A DNA stretch of 64,000 bases from Macrostomum hystrix (lineage: Eukaryota; Platyhelminthes; Macrostomidae), in the NCBI GenBank assembly GCA_950097015.1, contig CATNEN010000007.1, forward strand, positions 6,500,001 through 6,564,000. Reading direction: 5' to 3'. The position numbers were made by a program, and so were the translations under genes. Numbering within the stretch: the first letter of the stretch is position 1; every line of letters starts with the position of its first letter. This document shows positions 1 through 12,200 of this stretch, piece after piece. The notes under the pieces were generated by a model. That model did not search any database, had not been told where the DNA came from, and worked only from the letters and a program-made list of their open reading frames with translations.

Positions 1-111
1 CTGAATTATTGAGAAGCCAAGCATGGCAACTAAGCCCGCCAATGCATTATGGCTTAAAGCGGGACACATCCCGTGCGTCCCTGTCTACAACTTTTATTAG
101 CCTGGCGAGAC

Positions 112-228
112 CTGAGAAAATTCACGAAATAGTCTGTCTGGTCAATGTCGAACTGGTCGCCAAGGTCCTCCTGAACGAGGCGCTTCATAGTCTTGTCGAA
201 CCAACCAATGTCGGCGAATGTCACGAAT
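112..228 (-). CDS. Dynein heavy chain exon 10, version b (alternative exon)
   Basis: 117 nt, acceptor CCTCTCAG|A and donor CTCAG|GTCTCG. It encodes [14 protein letters not shown], then [14 protein letters not shown] and YFVNFLR, matching version a across its whole length with about half the residues identical. Phase in and out is identical to version a, so either one, or both, would keep frame. Version b has WFDK, as human DNAH5 does. On the minus strand the window edge reads AATAATTCAG (positions 10-1), a plausible acceptor for the next exon after a 111-bp intron. Confidence 0.75.
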
Positions 229-3200
229 CTGAGAGGGTATGACGCGGCGGCGAAGTGGGCGAGGAACAGAAGAGCGAGCAACGACCGCTGGACAGGGTGA
301 AGCTTTTGTTCAACAATTAGTGTGTTCTGAGACTGAGTCCTGATCGGACATTGGTGTGTGTTCTGAGACTGGGTCCTGATTGGACATTGGTGTCTGTTCT
401 GAGACTGGGTCCTGATTGGACATTGGTGTGTGTTCTGAGACTGGGTCCTGATTGGACATTGGTGTATGTTCTGAGACTGGGTCCTGATTGGACATTGGTG
501 TATGTTCTGAGACTGGGTCCTGATTGGACATTGGTGTCTGTTCTGAGACTGGGTCCTGATTGGACATTGGTGTGTGTTCTGAGACCGGGTCCTGATTGGA
601 CATTGGTGTGTGTTCTGAGACCGGGTCCTGATTGGACATTGGTGTCTGTTCTGAGACTGGGTCCTGATTGGACATTGGTGTCTGTTCTGAGACTGGGTCC
701 TGATTGGACATTGGTGTGTGTTCTGAGACCGGGTCCTGATTGGACATTGGTGTGTGTTCTGAGACTGGGCCACTAAACTTAGGTCTTTCAGTGCAAATAT
801 GCAAATGTGCAAATAGTTACAAAGGTTACAAATTTATGGAAAATCAAGAAATATTAGCTGGTGCGTAAATTATATACTCGACAGTTTGATCGCCAAATCA
901 AATAATGAGGCTGTTAAAAACGGCATTCCAGAAGGGGGCTATTAGCGATCGCACGGTGAGCAATCAGCATTGGGTGCAGCATGTTTCTAAGGTGCATTAT
1001 TAGTGCTCATAGTGGACCCCGCGCTGCCTAAGCCTTGGCTCCGGAAACCACCTGAGAAAGTCGACAAAGTAGTGCGTGGACTCCACCAGCTTGGCCATGT
1101 CCTCGCCCATGTCCTCCACCAGAACGCGGGTCATTGTCTTCACAAACCAGTTCACGTCGTCGTATGTTACGAATCTAAATTTAGATAATTTTCAAAGAAG
1201 AAAAAAATGCTGCGAGAGCAAGACAACGAGCAAGTTCCCACAGCCAGGAGCAACAATCAAAGGAAAAGGCAAAGGAAGTATCCTTCTAGAAAGATAATAA
1301 AGCAAGTGATTTTTGCAGTGTCTTTCTGCTGACTTAAGGCCTTGTTATCTTACCGATGCGGATGACTGAGATTTTGCTAGCTAAATCTGAAATTTATGCT
1401 AAGTAAATAGATATGAGCCAAGAATTTAGATTGGATGGGAGTGCTTTCTATGAAACAGCGACTCCTACCTGTCGGAGATGACTCGGCAGCACTCGTGCTT
1501 CCACAGGCTCAGCAGCGTGCCGGAGTCCTTGATGACCTCGCTGACGGTGTTGATCATGCCCTGCCAGATGCGACTCAGATCGCGCAGGTTGAACACGTAG
1601 TGAAACTTGGCTGGCGTTGGCAGCATCTTGATCTTCGTGAGCTGCCAGAGGCGCCTTGTCAGCGGCACCAGCTTGCTCACCATGCCGCGCACCTCCTCGG
1701 AGAAGCCGCGTTCTTCGCAGTAGTGGCCGCAGCCGATGATGCTGAAGATCTTGTCGATGCTGGGGTTGGACGGCAGGGTGCAGTTAAAGATGTTGAACTG
1801 CCGCTTCAGGCGCTGCGGAATGTCGTTGCGGCCGCCGCCCGGGTGGATCATTGCGGCCATGAACTGCATGTCCACAATGGTGGTGAAGTCGCCTGGCTTC
1901 TCCAGGTTGTAGAAGCCGGAGTTCTCCATCAGCTGGCGGACGATCTCGTTGGCGATCTGATCACCCCACTCGTTGATGACCGGCATGTTGATGTCGTCGA
2001 TAAAGACCGTCATTCGTCGACCGGCCGGCGGGCCAAACGTGGAGCCCATTCGCTTGTCTACGTAGCTCTCGATGGTCCGCTGGAACATCATCGGCGTGGT
2101 GGCGCTGGAGAAGTTCAACGCCTTATTCATGTGCTCCTCCGGATTGAAGCGGGCCAGGAACTTGTTGATCATGACGGTCTTCGCCGTGCCCTGCTCACCG
2201 ATCAGAAGCACCTGCTTCTCCTGCCTGTGGATGGTGTGGATGAGGAACTCCGTGCGCACGTTGTCCACGTTCGGCACCAGAATGGAGCCGTACTCCGGCG
2301 TGCTGTCCTTCGGATAGAGGAACTCCTCGACTTTCTCATCCCAATGCTGCCAGGCGCCGGACTCGCTGACCAGGAAGTCATACATGGTGCTGTCGGAATC
2401 GGCCGGATACTCCGGCAGGTCCAGCTTGAGCTCTCGCATCTTGACCTCGAGCTTGTTCCGGTCCTCCCACTCAAGCAGCGCACCCACAGACCACATGATG
2501 GTGAACACGTACAGGCGCCTGTAGTACTCCGGCCGTAGAGCGCCTTCCTTCTCTTCGCGCTTCGGTATCAGGCCTTCGAGCAAGTCGCAGCACTGTCGCA
2601 CGATGAATGCCTCCAGGACGTTCATCTTGAAGGTTAGGAACTGGGTGGCGTGGCGCATGATCTCTGGGAAGGAGGCCTCGAACAGTGGGAACAGCTGGTC
2701 GCGCTCAAACGTCGGCCTCTTGAGCAGCCAGCCGCTGAGCAGCGGGTTCCAGTTGAGGCCAGAGCTGGACATGTACACCATGCCGTTGCGGGACACGGTG
2801 GCGGGCGACGCGTTGTCGATGTTGTGCACCTCGAAGATGATCTTGCAGTTGGGCGCCATGGGAATTCGATCACCGTTGGCCAGTGTCAGGGTCTTGTTGT
2901 CGTCCAGTACGGAGTTGAGGTTTTCAATCCAGATGGCGTCCACGGGGCCGTCCAGCACCAGCCAGATGTGCTCGCCCTTCTTGGCCTTCAGGGTGCGCCG
3001 CCAAAGCGTGGAGAAGATGCCGTCAGTCCAGTCGTTGGTGGCCACGTCGAGCCGGCCGAACATCTGCGGAGCCGTGATGGCCTTGGGATTCATGCGGAGC
3101 TCGCGGTGCGGCTCTCCACAGTCGGTCATGGCCTTCATCAGCGTGTGGATGCAGCGGGTCTTGCCGGCTCCAGATGGGCCCAGCGTCATCATGCCGTGGC

Positions 3201-6200
3201 GCACGCGCTGCGTCTCGAACAGCTGAATGAGCTTCAGGTTCCAGGAGTCCCAATTGATGAGCTCCGCCTCCTGCACCTGCTTGGAGATGGCGGCCTCCAG
3301 CTGCGGGTAGCCCGCCTTGTCCAGGGTGATGCCTGCAGGGTTGTTGAGAGGTGAAGCAGTGTCGCAATAACTTTATGTTTTTGACAGCACAATTCTATGA
3401 GTTGGCTTATGGCAAAAAGCTGGAAAACGAGAGACTCACCCGGGAATAGGTCGTTGATGAGCGAGAGGAACAGCGGCTCGTCCTGGTCCACCAGCTTGGA
3501 CAGGTTCATGTCTCGCAGCACTCGCATGACGGTGGTTTGCTCGCTGTCGTTCGGGTTGGACCGCTTGACAGTGCCCAGGGTGCGCAGCACTGACAGGATG
3601 TTGCGCAGACCGAAGTCGTAGTGCACCTGGAAGGTTGGGGATCGCATTTTGTGAGATATTGAACGCAGATTAGTTTCAGCTAGCTTATTACAGAGGCACG
3701 TATTGCGGAGCGGTGTTGCACCTGTTTTGTGAGCTGCTCCTCGCAAAGCTTGTACAGTGTAAAGAACTTCCTGGCCAGGGTGACATTGTCGATGAAGCCA
3801 ACCGAGGCCAGCTTGACGCGGATGATGATCTGCCGGTCGGGCACCATCATGGCCACGGTGCGGAAGTTGATCTTCAGATTCTCTGGCAGCTCCTGACGGC
3901 CAGCGTAGCCGGGATTCATGGTCAGGAAGATGCCGAACTCCGGGTTCATCTCCACAAGGTCACCGTCGGTGAAGATGAACTGCTTCTTGCGCTCCTTCTT
4001 GCAGGAGAGCACGATGGCGATCTGCTGGGCGGCCACCGACAGCACCGGAAGCTCGATGCGGTTGAACTCGTCGAAGCAGCCCCAGCTACCGGACTGGGCC
4101 AAACCCTGAGTGCGGCCAAGCAATTAAGGGCGGGAATACTTGTACAGGGCATCGAGACAGTACTTTGGCCCTACTCTAAGGCCTAGCAAAAATAGTTTTC
4201 GCTAATTGACAGTCTTATCGGAGTCTCTCTCCAACGTCCCTGAAGGCCAAGGACCAACCCCCAAGTCTCAGTGACATTGTGCACTGCCTGGCGAGGAAAA
4301 GTTAGGTCAGATGTACGAGTTTTACACAGCTATGTGAGGTTGTGCACGCATGCGTTTCCATGCGCGCATGTTTGCTCAGGGGTCAGTGAAATAGACAGAT
4401 GTCTCTCAGCTCTTACCTTGTAGATTCTGCCGAGACCTCGGAAGTCCATCTGGTCGGAGCAGTTGAACACCACCACGTACTTGCCCAGGCAGCGGCCCAT
4501 GTCCTTGGTGGTCTCGGTCTTGCCCGTTCCGGCTGGGCCGGCCGGAGCGCCGCCCATGGACATTCCCAGGGCCTGGGCCAGGGTGATGTAGCAGCGATCA
4601 GTCAGCGGCGTGATCACAAGGCGTTCAGTGCAGCCAAGGAACTCGTTCTGGTATTCAAAGTCCACATCAGTGATGCTAATCAGGCACTTGTCGGTGTCCT
4701 CAACAAAGTAGAAGCGAGTCTGCTTCAGCCACTCAAAGTCGGTCGGGGATTTGATGTGCATCTTGAAGAGGTCTTCAAAGATGTCGCGCTGGTGCACGTG
4801 GATGGTGATGAGCGTCTCGAACTTGGTGCGCTCAACCTTGGTCAGCTCTCGCGTGGTCTGTTTGATGAGCGTGTTCAGCAGGTCAATGAAGCTCTGGTTG
4901 GTGTTCGCCATCACTTTCTTGTCAGTTTTGGCGTTGTTCAAGGCATCCGTGGAGTCGCGGGTCCAGATCAGCTGAATGCCCAGCAGGCCGATCTGCGCAG
5001 GAAACATGTCGAGGAACTCCAGGATCTGGAAGTTCTGGTCGCTGATAGCCATGTAGGCGGTGCGGATCACACCGTGCAGCGAGCGCTGGCTCTGCTGCAT
5101 CAGCGTCATTAGCCACACTTCGACATTGCCCTCGGCTTTGACAGGCTTCTCCAACTCCAACTGCTCGCCTTCGCTTGAGTAGCAGGCCAAGATGGTCTCG
5201 TACTGTTTCTCGTGGAACTTCACCGTCTTGATGTTGTCGAAGATGGAGAGCAGGTGGGCCTGGATGGTGTGCGGGTCGGAGGCCTGGCCCAGGATCTCCA
5301 GCAGGGCCGGGTCGGACACGAAGAAGAAGCGCGGGAACAGCAGACGCTTCTTCTCCAGGTAGCCAGTCAGGGACTTCTGGCAGAGCTCCAGCTGCTCGAG
5401 CAGGTGTGGCAGAAGCTGCGAGAGAGTCTCGTCACCGACGCAGCACTGGATAACGTTCGTCGTCTCGTGCGCCCGGGTCATGATCTTGATCCAGCTCTTA
5501 TCGATGTTGCTGAATCGCTTTGCCTCCTTTGGCAGCTGCTTGGCGATGTCGCCACCAACGAACACAGCCTCGAGGTAAACCCACAGATTCTGCACCGTCA
5601 TCCACTGCTCGATGATCTCGGAGCTGTTTGACAGGTTGCTCACCCACTGCTGAATTTGCTTCTTGAACGGGGCGTTGTATCGGTTGCTAAGCAGCGAGCT
5701 GAGCACCATCAGCGAGTCTTCCATGAAGCTGATGATCTCGCCAGTGTGGTCGCCTCTCAGGAGCAGCTCGCCGCGATTCTTAAATGTACCAAAGCGAAAT
5801 TCGTGGCTGCTCCACTCGGCAATGACTGCCTTAAGCTTGGCTTCAATGTCCTTTTCCTTAACTGCGCTAATGCAGATGTCTTCAATCTCTTCTTTGTACT
5901 GCAACAGCGGCGCTTCCAGGATGTTTCGAAGCGTGAAGCCGTCCCCTTCGACGTCGAAGTTGTGCTTAGTGAGGTCGGACATTCGCTGCCAGTGACGGGG
6001 CTTCATGGCCTTGTTGGTCATCAGCTCGAGCAGCGGGACCATCTCGTTGAAGTTGTCGATTGTCTTGCTTAGATCAGCAAAGGCCGGCCAGTCCTTCAGC
6101 GCCTTTGGAAGTTTTCGACAACGATTCTGGAACTCCTGCAGCTCCCCGCTGATCTTCTCGATGTCAACCTCCGTGAACAGAATGTCATAGTAGCCGTTGA

Positions 6201-9200
6201 CAGTGTTGATTACATCATTGTAGAGGCTGTAGAGCTTGGTCAGCAGGTTCAGCTCCTTCTTGATCCGGTGCAGCTCAGGATAGTCGCTCACCTGAAGGCC
6301 GAACAGCTCTTCGCCGCCAGTGTAGGTGATGAACTTCCTGTTGAGGTTGTCGAACTGGTTCTGGAAGATAATCAGCCGGTCCGACGCCTCTCTCGGTGGA
6401 ACGCCTGGCACCATTGGGCCAGTATGTTCGTAGTCCTGATAGAAGCGGTTGCAGTCGTTTTTGAAGACAACCACCTCCTGCACAAGGTTGTCGCGAAAGT
6501 CGGACTGGATGCTGACCAGGTGATTCTGCACCTCGATTCCGTGGCCGCGCAGCTTCTCCCAGGTATAGCGCAGGGTATCCACTCGCTCGGCCTCTTCCGT
6601 TGGCACAGGGAGTTCGTGCTTGTTGAGCATTGCGTAGGACTCCTCAATTGGCGCGATGCCCATGTCGATGCGAATCTCGTTCTCCCGGATGTCCTTTAGT
6701 GCCGCCATGGCAATGCGGATGTCATCCAGATCTTTGATGGGCCTGCTGAGCCGTTTCTCCACGTCCTCAATGAAGGCAAAGAACTCTTCCATCTCAGCCT
6801 TGTACTTAAGATTGCAGGAGCGGCCGTAGAGCAGCCGCCAGGCCTTGGTCTCCGTGAGCAGGCCCAGCTTGAGCCGCTCAGTGAAGATTGCCACCGGACC
6901 GCAATCATAGGACACCGGCTCGCTGTTGATTCGCTCTTCCTCTCGTTCGAACTCGATGATCCTGGCCTCGTACTCGCCCAGACGCGGCGACTGGCTGACG
7001 AATTGCTGCAGCGTCTCCTCCCGGCTCTGCTCCCAGATGTACTTGTAGCGGTAGAATCGCTCCAGCGCTGTCACAATCTCCTTCTTCTGGCTGTTGATGG
7101 CAGTCGACAGCAGGGAGGCCAACTTGGCCACCTCCTTGTTCTCCGAAACGTTCTTGAAGTAGTTGTTCGCCTGCATCTGCACAGTGTATTGCTCCGTGGT
7201 GCCATCCTCGCTTTCTTGTCTCTGGCGGTGGCTGCGCAGGCCGGCTCGAGACGCGGCCACGTCCGACTGGCCGGACACATCCGTGGGAGCCACGCTGGCG
7301 GCCACGCTGCCCCGCCGGGCATCCGATCTGGCAGTGACGACCTCGCCCTCGGTAGTCTCGAATGCCATTTCGTCTGTTTCGGGTGCCTTGGCCTTCGTAG
7401 TCTTGCGCTCCTTGGACCACTGTGAGATTCCTTTGCTGACCCCGATGACGCAGTGGCAGGCCTTGTTGACGCACTGCTGCACATCCTCAGTGGTGGGCTG
7501 CACCACCACCTGAGGAATGGCTAGCATGGCGAAGCATTGGAAGAACGGCCGCTGAGCACTTCCCGCCCTGTCGTACGCGACCAGAGTTGAAGCGGTGATT
7601 CGCTTGCGCAGCGCCTCCAGCGTATTGCGCGTCACCTTCACGATGGAATCCATGTTCCTGTGGTTGAAGTGGCTCAGTAGCTCCATGGCGGCCTCCTCAA
7701 TCTGCGCCTTCTCGTCCTTCTTGGGCCGACGCAGAGTGCGTTCGCCATCTTGCTCGGCGGGAGCATCCTCAGCCGGCTTGCCACCCTCCTCTGTCGGCAC
7801 CGGCTGTTCAGACTCCTCGTCTCCAACGAGCATGTTGATGAGCTCGTTCACCGCCTCCTCAACGTTGATGCTCTTCACCTGGAGCAGCTGAGCGCCCTTG
7901 TGGCACAGGCTCTGCGTGCGCTCCAGAAAGGCGTCGATGGTCCAGGGCTCGTGGTCGGGCAGCTCGCACAACTGCACGGTGGCCATCTCGTCAAGCACTT
8001 GGTCGATGCGGAACTCGCGCAAATCCTTGGCCCGGCTCAGTAGCAGCTCCAGATCGCGCATGTCTGCGTACACGTCCTGGATGTACTTGTCCGTGCCCAG
8101 GCTCATCCAGTTTAAAGTTGTGAGGCCGGGCTCAACAACGCGGCGCAGCCGATTGAGCCTGGGGCCCATCAGTGGCTCGTATTCTGGTGGTACGCCATCT
8201 AGGATGCGATTGTACCCGACCAGCATCATGCCGAGGCCCTCATAGTGCCTCTTAATGGCCACCTGGCGCGCTCGCAGATGCTGGGCCGCCAGCGGGATGT
8301 CCATGCCCAGGCGCGCCATCAGCTCCGTCTCTCTGATCAGCGTGAGGATCTCAGCGTCCAGGTTGATGAACAGCCGCTTGGTCTCCGGATGACGCACCAG
8401 CAGCGAGGCTTTCAGTCCGGTCTGAGCCGACTGCACCTGCTTAGTCCAGGCGCGATGGTAGAGCATCTCAAATGCCACCAGCACCTCGGCCAGCTTGTTG
8501 TAGTTCTTCACGATCCGCTTGCCCTCCGGGCTGGCCAGCAGCTGCGGCATGCCCTTGAACAGCACCATTGGCTCCTCGATTCGGCGGAACAGCTGACGGG
8601 CCCAGCAGATTTTGCCACCGATTGGAGGCAGGTCGCGAGCGATCGGCGGTTCGTCCTTGTTCTTGTTGTAGATGCGGACGGCGCTGTCCAGCTCCTTGCC
8701 ATAGAAAACGAGGATCTTCTGGTACTTCTCCTCGATGCCAAGGCGCGGAATGCGCAGTCGTTCGAAGCGCTTTAGCGTCTGCAGCGCGCGATAGGAGCTG
8801 GTCAGCTTCTCAAAGCGCGCGTCCATGAAGGCCTGGATGCTGCCCTGTAGTGAAAAGATAATATGGTTTCAGCAGTCAGTATACATAGGCATCTAAAAAC
8901 ACTCGCAGGGCCGAACATCCTCAAGAATCTCACCTGCAGCTCCAGAATCTGTCGCTTGAAGTCCTCGAAGTCATTGTCGAAGTCCGTCCTGCGTTGGTCC
9001 AGGAAGTCGTACGGCTTCTTCTTCATGCCGACAACGATGACATTGAACTTGGCCGCCATCATCTCCATGCCTTCGATCTTCGACTCGGCCAGGTGGGAGA
9101 ACATCTCCATGGTCTGGAACATCTCAATGATCTTTTTCAGTCGGCGGCAGAAGGTGTCGAACTTTCCAAATATGTACATCTCGGAGAATTCGAACTTCTT

Positions 9201-12200
9201 CTCGTTGGGCATCTGCTCCAGCTTGTGCTTGGTGCGCTGAAAGCAGGCCTGGTACTCCTCGTTGAGTCTGATGCAGTGCTTGAGCTTGGCGATCACCTGG
9301 TCGGTTGGTTGGGACCAGATGGTCTCGGTGCGGGCCAGGCTAATGTAACTCTTGCAGGCGGTGATCATCTGGTTGGTCACCTTCACGAACAGTGACGTCA
9401 TGCGCTCCGAAGTGTTGTAGTAGCGCGAGATGCTGTGGATCATGCGGATGCCGTTGATCAGCTTGGGAATCATGTCCACCATCTTCACTGGGTCGCTGTG
9501 GTACAGAGGCATGCAGTGCTCGTCCAGGGTGTACAAGAACTTAACATTGTCCTTGGCCTCGTTGGCGTTGTCCGTGATGCGGCGGTCCATCTCGAACCAG
9601 GTCTGCGGAGGCGAATTTGCTTGTTCAGTGGCTCTGTCCTTTTGATATTCTTTAAAAACCAATCACTTCCCGCATCACTCCCACGAACAGCATAAACACA
9701 AAAGAAAGCAACACTACCACACCTACTCACAGTAGCTAATATGAGATTTAAGCACCGAGTCTACGCTCGAAAGCCAATCCAAAAAAATATATTCATCAAT
9801 CAAGCTAAAATGCTGATGGACAAAGAAAGGAACAGAAGAGAGGCGTTGCTATGGTCAGCGCGTCACAGGTGGGGCCGAAAGCTTGCCAGAGCTGCATGGC
9901 TGCACATCGAACCCTCACAATGGCATTCATTGTGCGCGAAGAGCCAACATCGCACAGCACTCCGTCTGCCTTTGAGCAAACTAGACTTGGGCTAAACTAA
10001 GCTCTACTCAGGTAGAGAGGTCGGCGGGGGTCGTCGCAAAGCGTCCATAGCAACAGCTAGCCCGAGGGGGCAGCAGAAGCAGCTACGGAGTGTGTTGCGA
10101 AGCAGAGAAAAAAGTGAAAAGTGAGTTAGTGCGCGCATTAAGCGTGTGAGGTCTATCTTGAGCACAGCAAGATGTCTGGCAAAGGCTGCTGCAAAGAAAG
10201 GACAAGAAAATAACTGCATCTTATTTTCTTCTGCGCAAATTCAAAACAAAGCCGCTGTGCAGACTGACACGCCTGCTTTTGCAGAAAAAACTGCGATTGT
10301 AAAGATAAATATCAGCAGTGTCAGATGAGTCTAAATCTCGTGGGAATTAAACGTGTTTCCAACTTAAATCGCTTGTTGTTCATCGCTCGCCTTTTTACAA
10401 TCGTGTGAACTCCGTGTCTCATGAAGAAAATGCGGAAAATATTTAGAGTCAGGGTGAAATTGAGATGAGTGGCGATGATGTTGATATTTTATCAGAGTTG
10501 TATCGGCTCACCTTCAGCGAGCGCGATTTGGCAGCGTTGAGGACACCCAGCACCTGCTTGACATCGGCCGACTTGAGCTGGTCCAACAGGTAGTTGAACT
10601 TGGCCATGCGCCGCTTCCAGTACTCCAGCTCGGCGCGCGGACCAACATTGTCGGCCTCGCGACGAATCTGCTCGGTCTCGGCCAGCACCTGCTCGATCTG
10701 CTTCATCCAGCCGGCGGCGCAGTCCTCGATGGCCACCAGGCTCTCGGCGTGCGACGCCGCCACGCTCAGGTCGGTCACCGTCTTCAGGCGGCGCAGGTCG
10801 TAGCCTGAGCACGGCTTCAGCACGACCTTATCGTTGATGGTGTCTTGCGCGCCTGCAGATGGGAAAACAGAGTTTTGTTCCCCACTGAATTTCAAGTCTT
10901 TCAGTCCAAGAAGCGCAGAAATAAAAGTGCAATCAAATGACTCACTGTTGAGCATGCCGACAAAGCTCTCCAGACTGTTGAGAAAATTCTGCTTGGCCTG
11001 CTCCTGACTCTCCAGCTGGCCCCAGCCGCCTTGAAGCTCGCGCAGCTGCGGTACCAGCAGCTGTGAGAGGATCTGCTCGATTCCGCGCAGCACGCCGTCC
11101 GAGCCGTCGATGCTCAGAAAGTTGACCTCCTTGGCGATGTTGGCCTCGGTGATGGCCGTCTGGCAGCTGGACCGCATGAACACTGCGCACGGGCCTTTGA
11201 TGGGCGCCGAGCTGCCGTCGGAGACGAAGATGCGGGGCTTCTGGGCCCGCATCGACTTCGTGCCCGGCTGGCCGATGCGGATGTGGTCGGCTGTGAGGTG
11301 AGGTGAGCTGGACTTGCTCAAGTTCCTTGCATTCTCTGCCTATGCTTAACTTTTTTTTCTCATGGGTTCTCAAGCAATACCACATGACCGCATCACAATA
11401 CCATTCAACTGGAACATGAGTCCAGGATCAGTTTGGATTTTTTACAAATAAAACTATTCTAGCTATAAAATACTAGAAGCAGAAAGCATTAGGACTCAAT
11501 CAGCTATAGCTTGTATTGCTGTAATAAGACAGTTTAGGCTCTAAATTTTAACTACCTTGCTCGTCAAAATATGAAAAATACACATATGCTCATCAGGTGT
11601 AGTAGCTTTCACGAACCCCACTGCATAAATATACGAGTAGATAGGTACAAAGCAAAGCAAGTGTTTGAGATCATTGAGTTCAAGTCAAATTGGTGCGAGT
11701 GATTCAGCAGGGAAGCAGAAATTACACCGGAAAAATGTAAGTGATCAATTCAGCTGACACGCAGTGAAACAAAGTTCGTTGATTGTTAGGGCAGTAATTT
11801 TTTTAATGCAGTAAAAATCCGCGTAGCATAAATGTTGACGAAAAATAGAGAATTTATTATTCCACCTGTGACCTCGAGCTTTGTAATTCTACCTGTGGAG
11901 TAGAACTCTGGTGAGTCCTCTGGGCCGGACTTGCCCGCCGCCGCGCGCTGCCTCTGAGACCGGTGGCGCTGCTCTGAGGCGGGATTCGCCGAGAAAGTTT
12001 TTTTCGCACGTCGAGTAAGCGTATTAATAAACGTAAATTTAAATCGGCGCGCTTTTTTGTTGATCCCAAATTTCAAACAAAATTTTCCAACTAGAATAAA
12101 GTAACTCACGGGCCTCCTTCTCCAGGTCCGGCTCCTGGTAGTGCACGAAGATTTTGCACGGCCCGTCAACTGCGAAGAAGTGCTCCATCTGGTCGACACT

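Noticed and set aside
318-771. Regularly spaced repeat that could be mistaken for a CRISPR array
   Set aside because: The 36-bp units are contiguous with no spacers, in an animal intron with no cas genes.
11885-12050. Open segment in dynein intron 2 conserved at 27,490-27,660
   Set aside because: Conservation is explained by the recent duplication. There is no convincing acceptor and nothing corresponding in DNAH5-class proteins.
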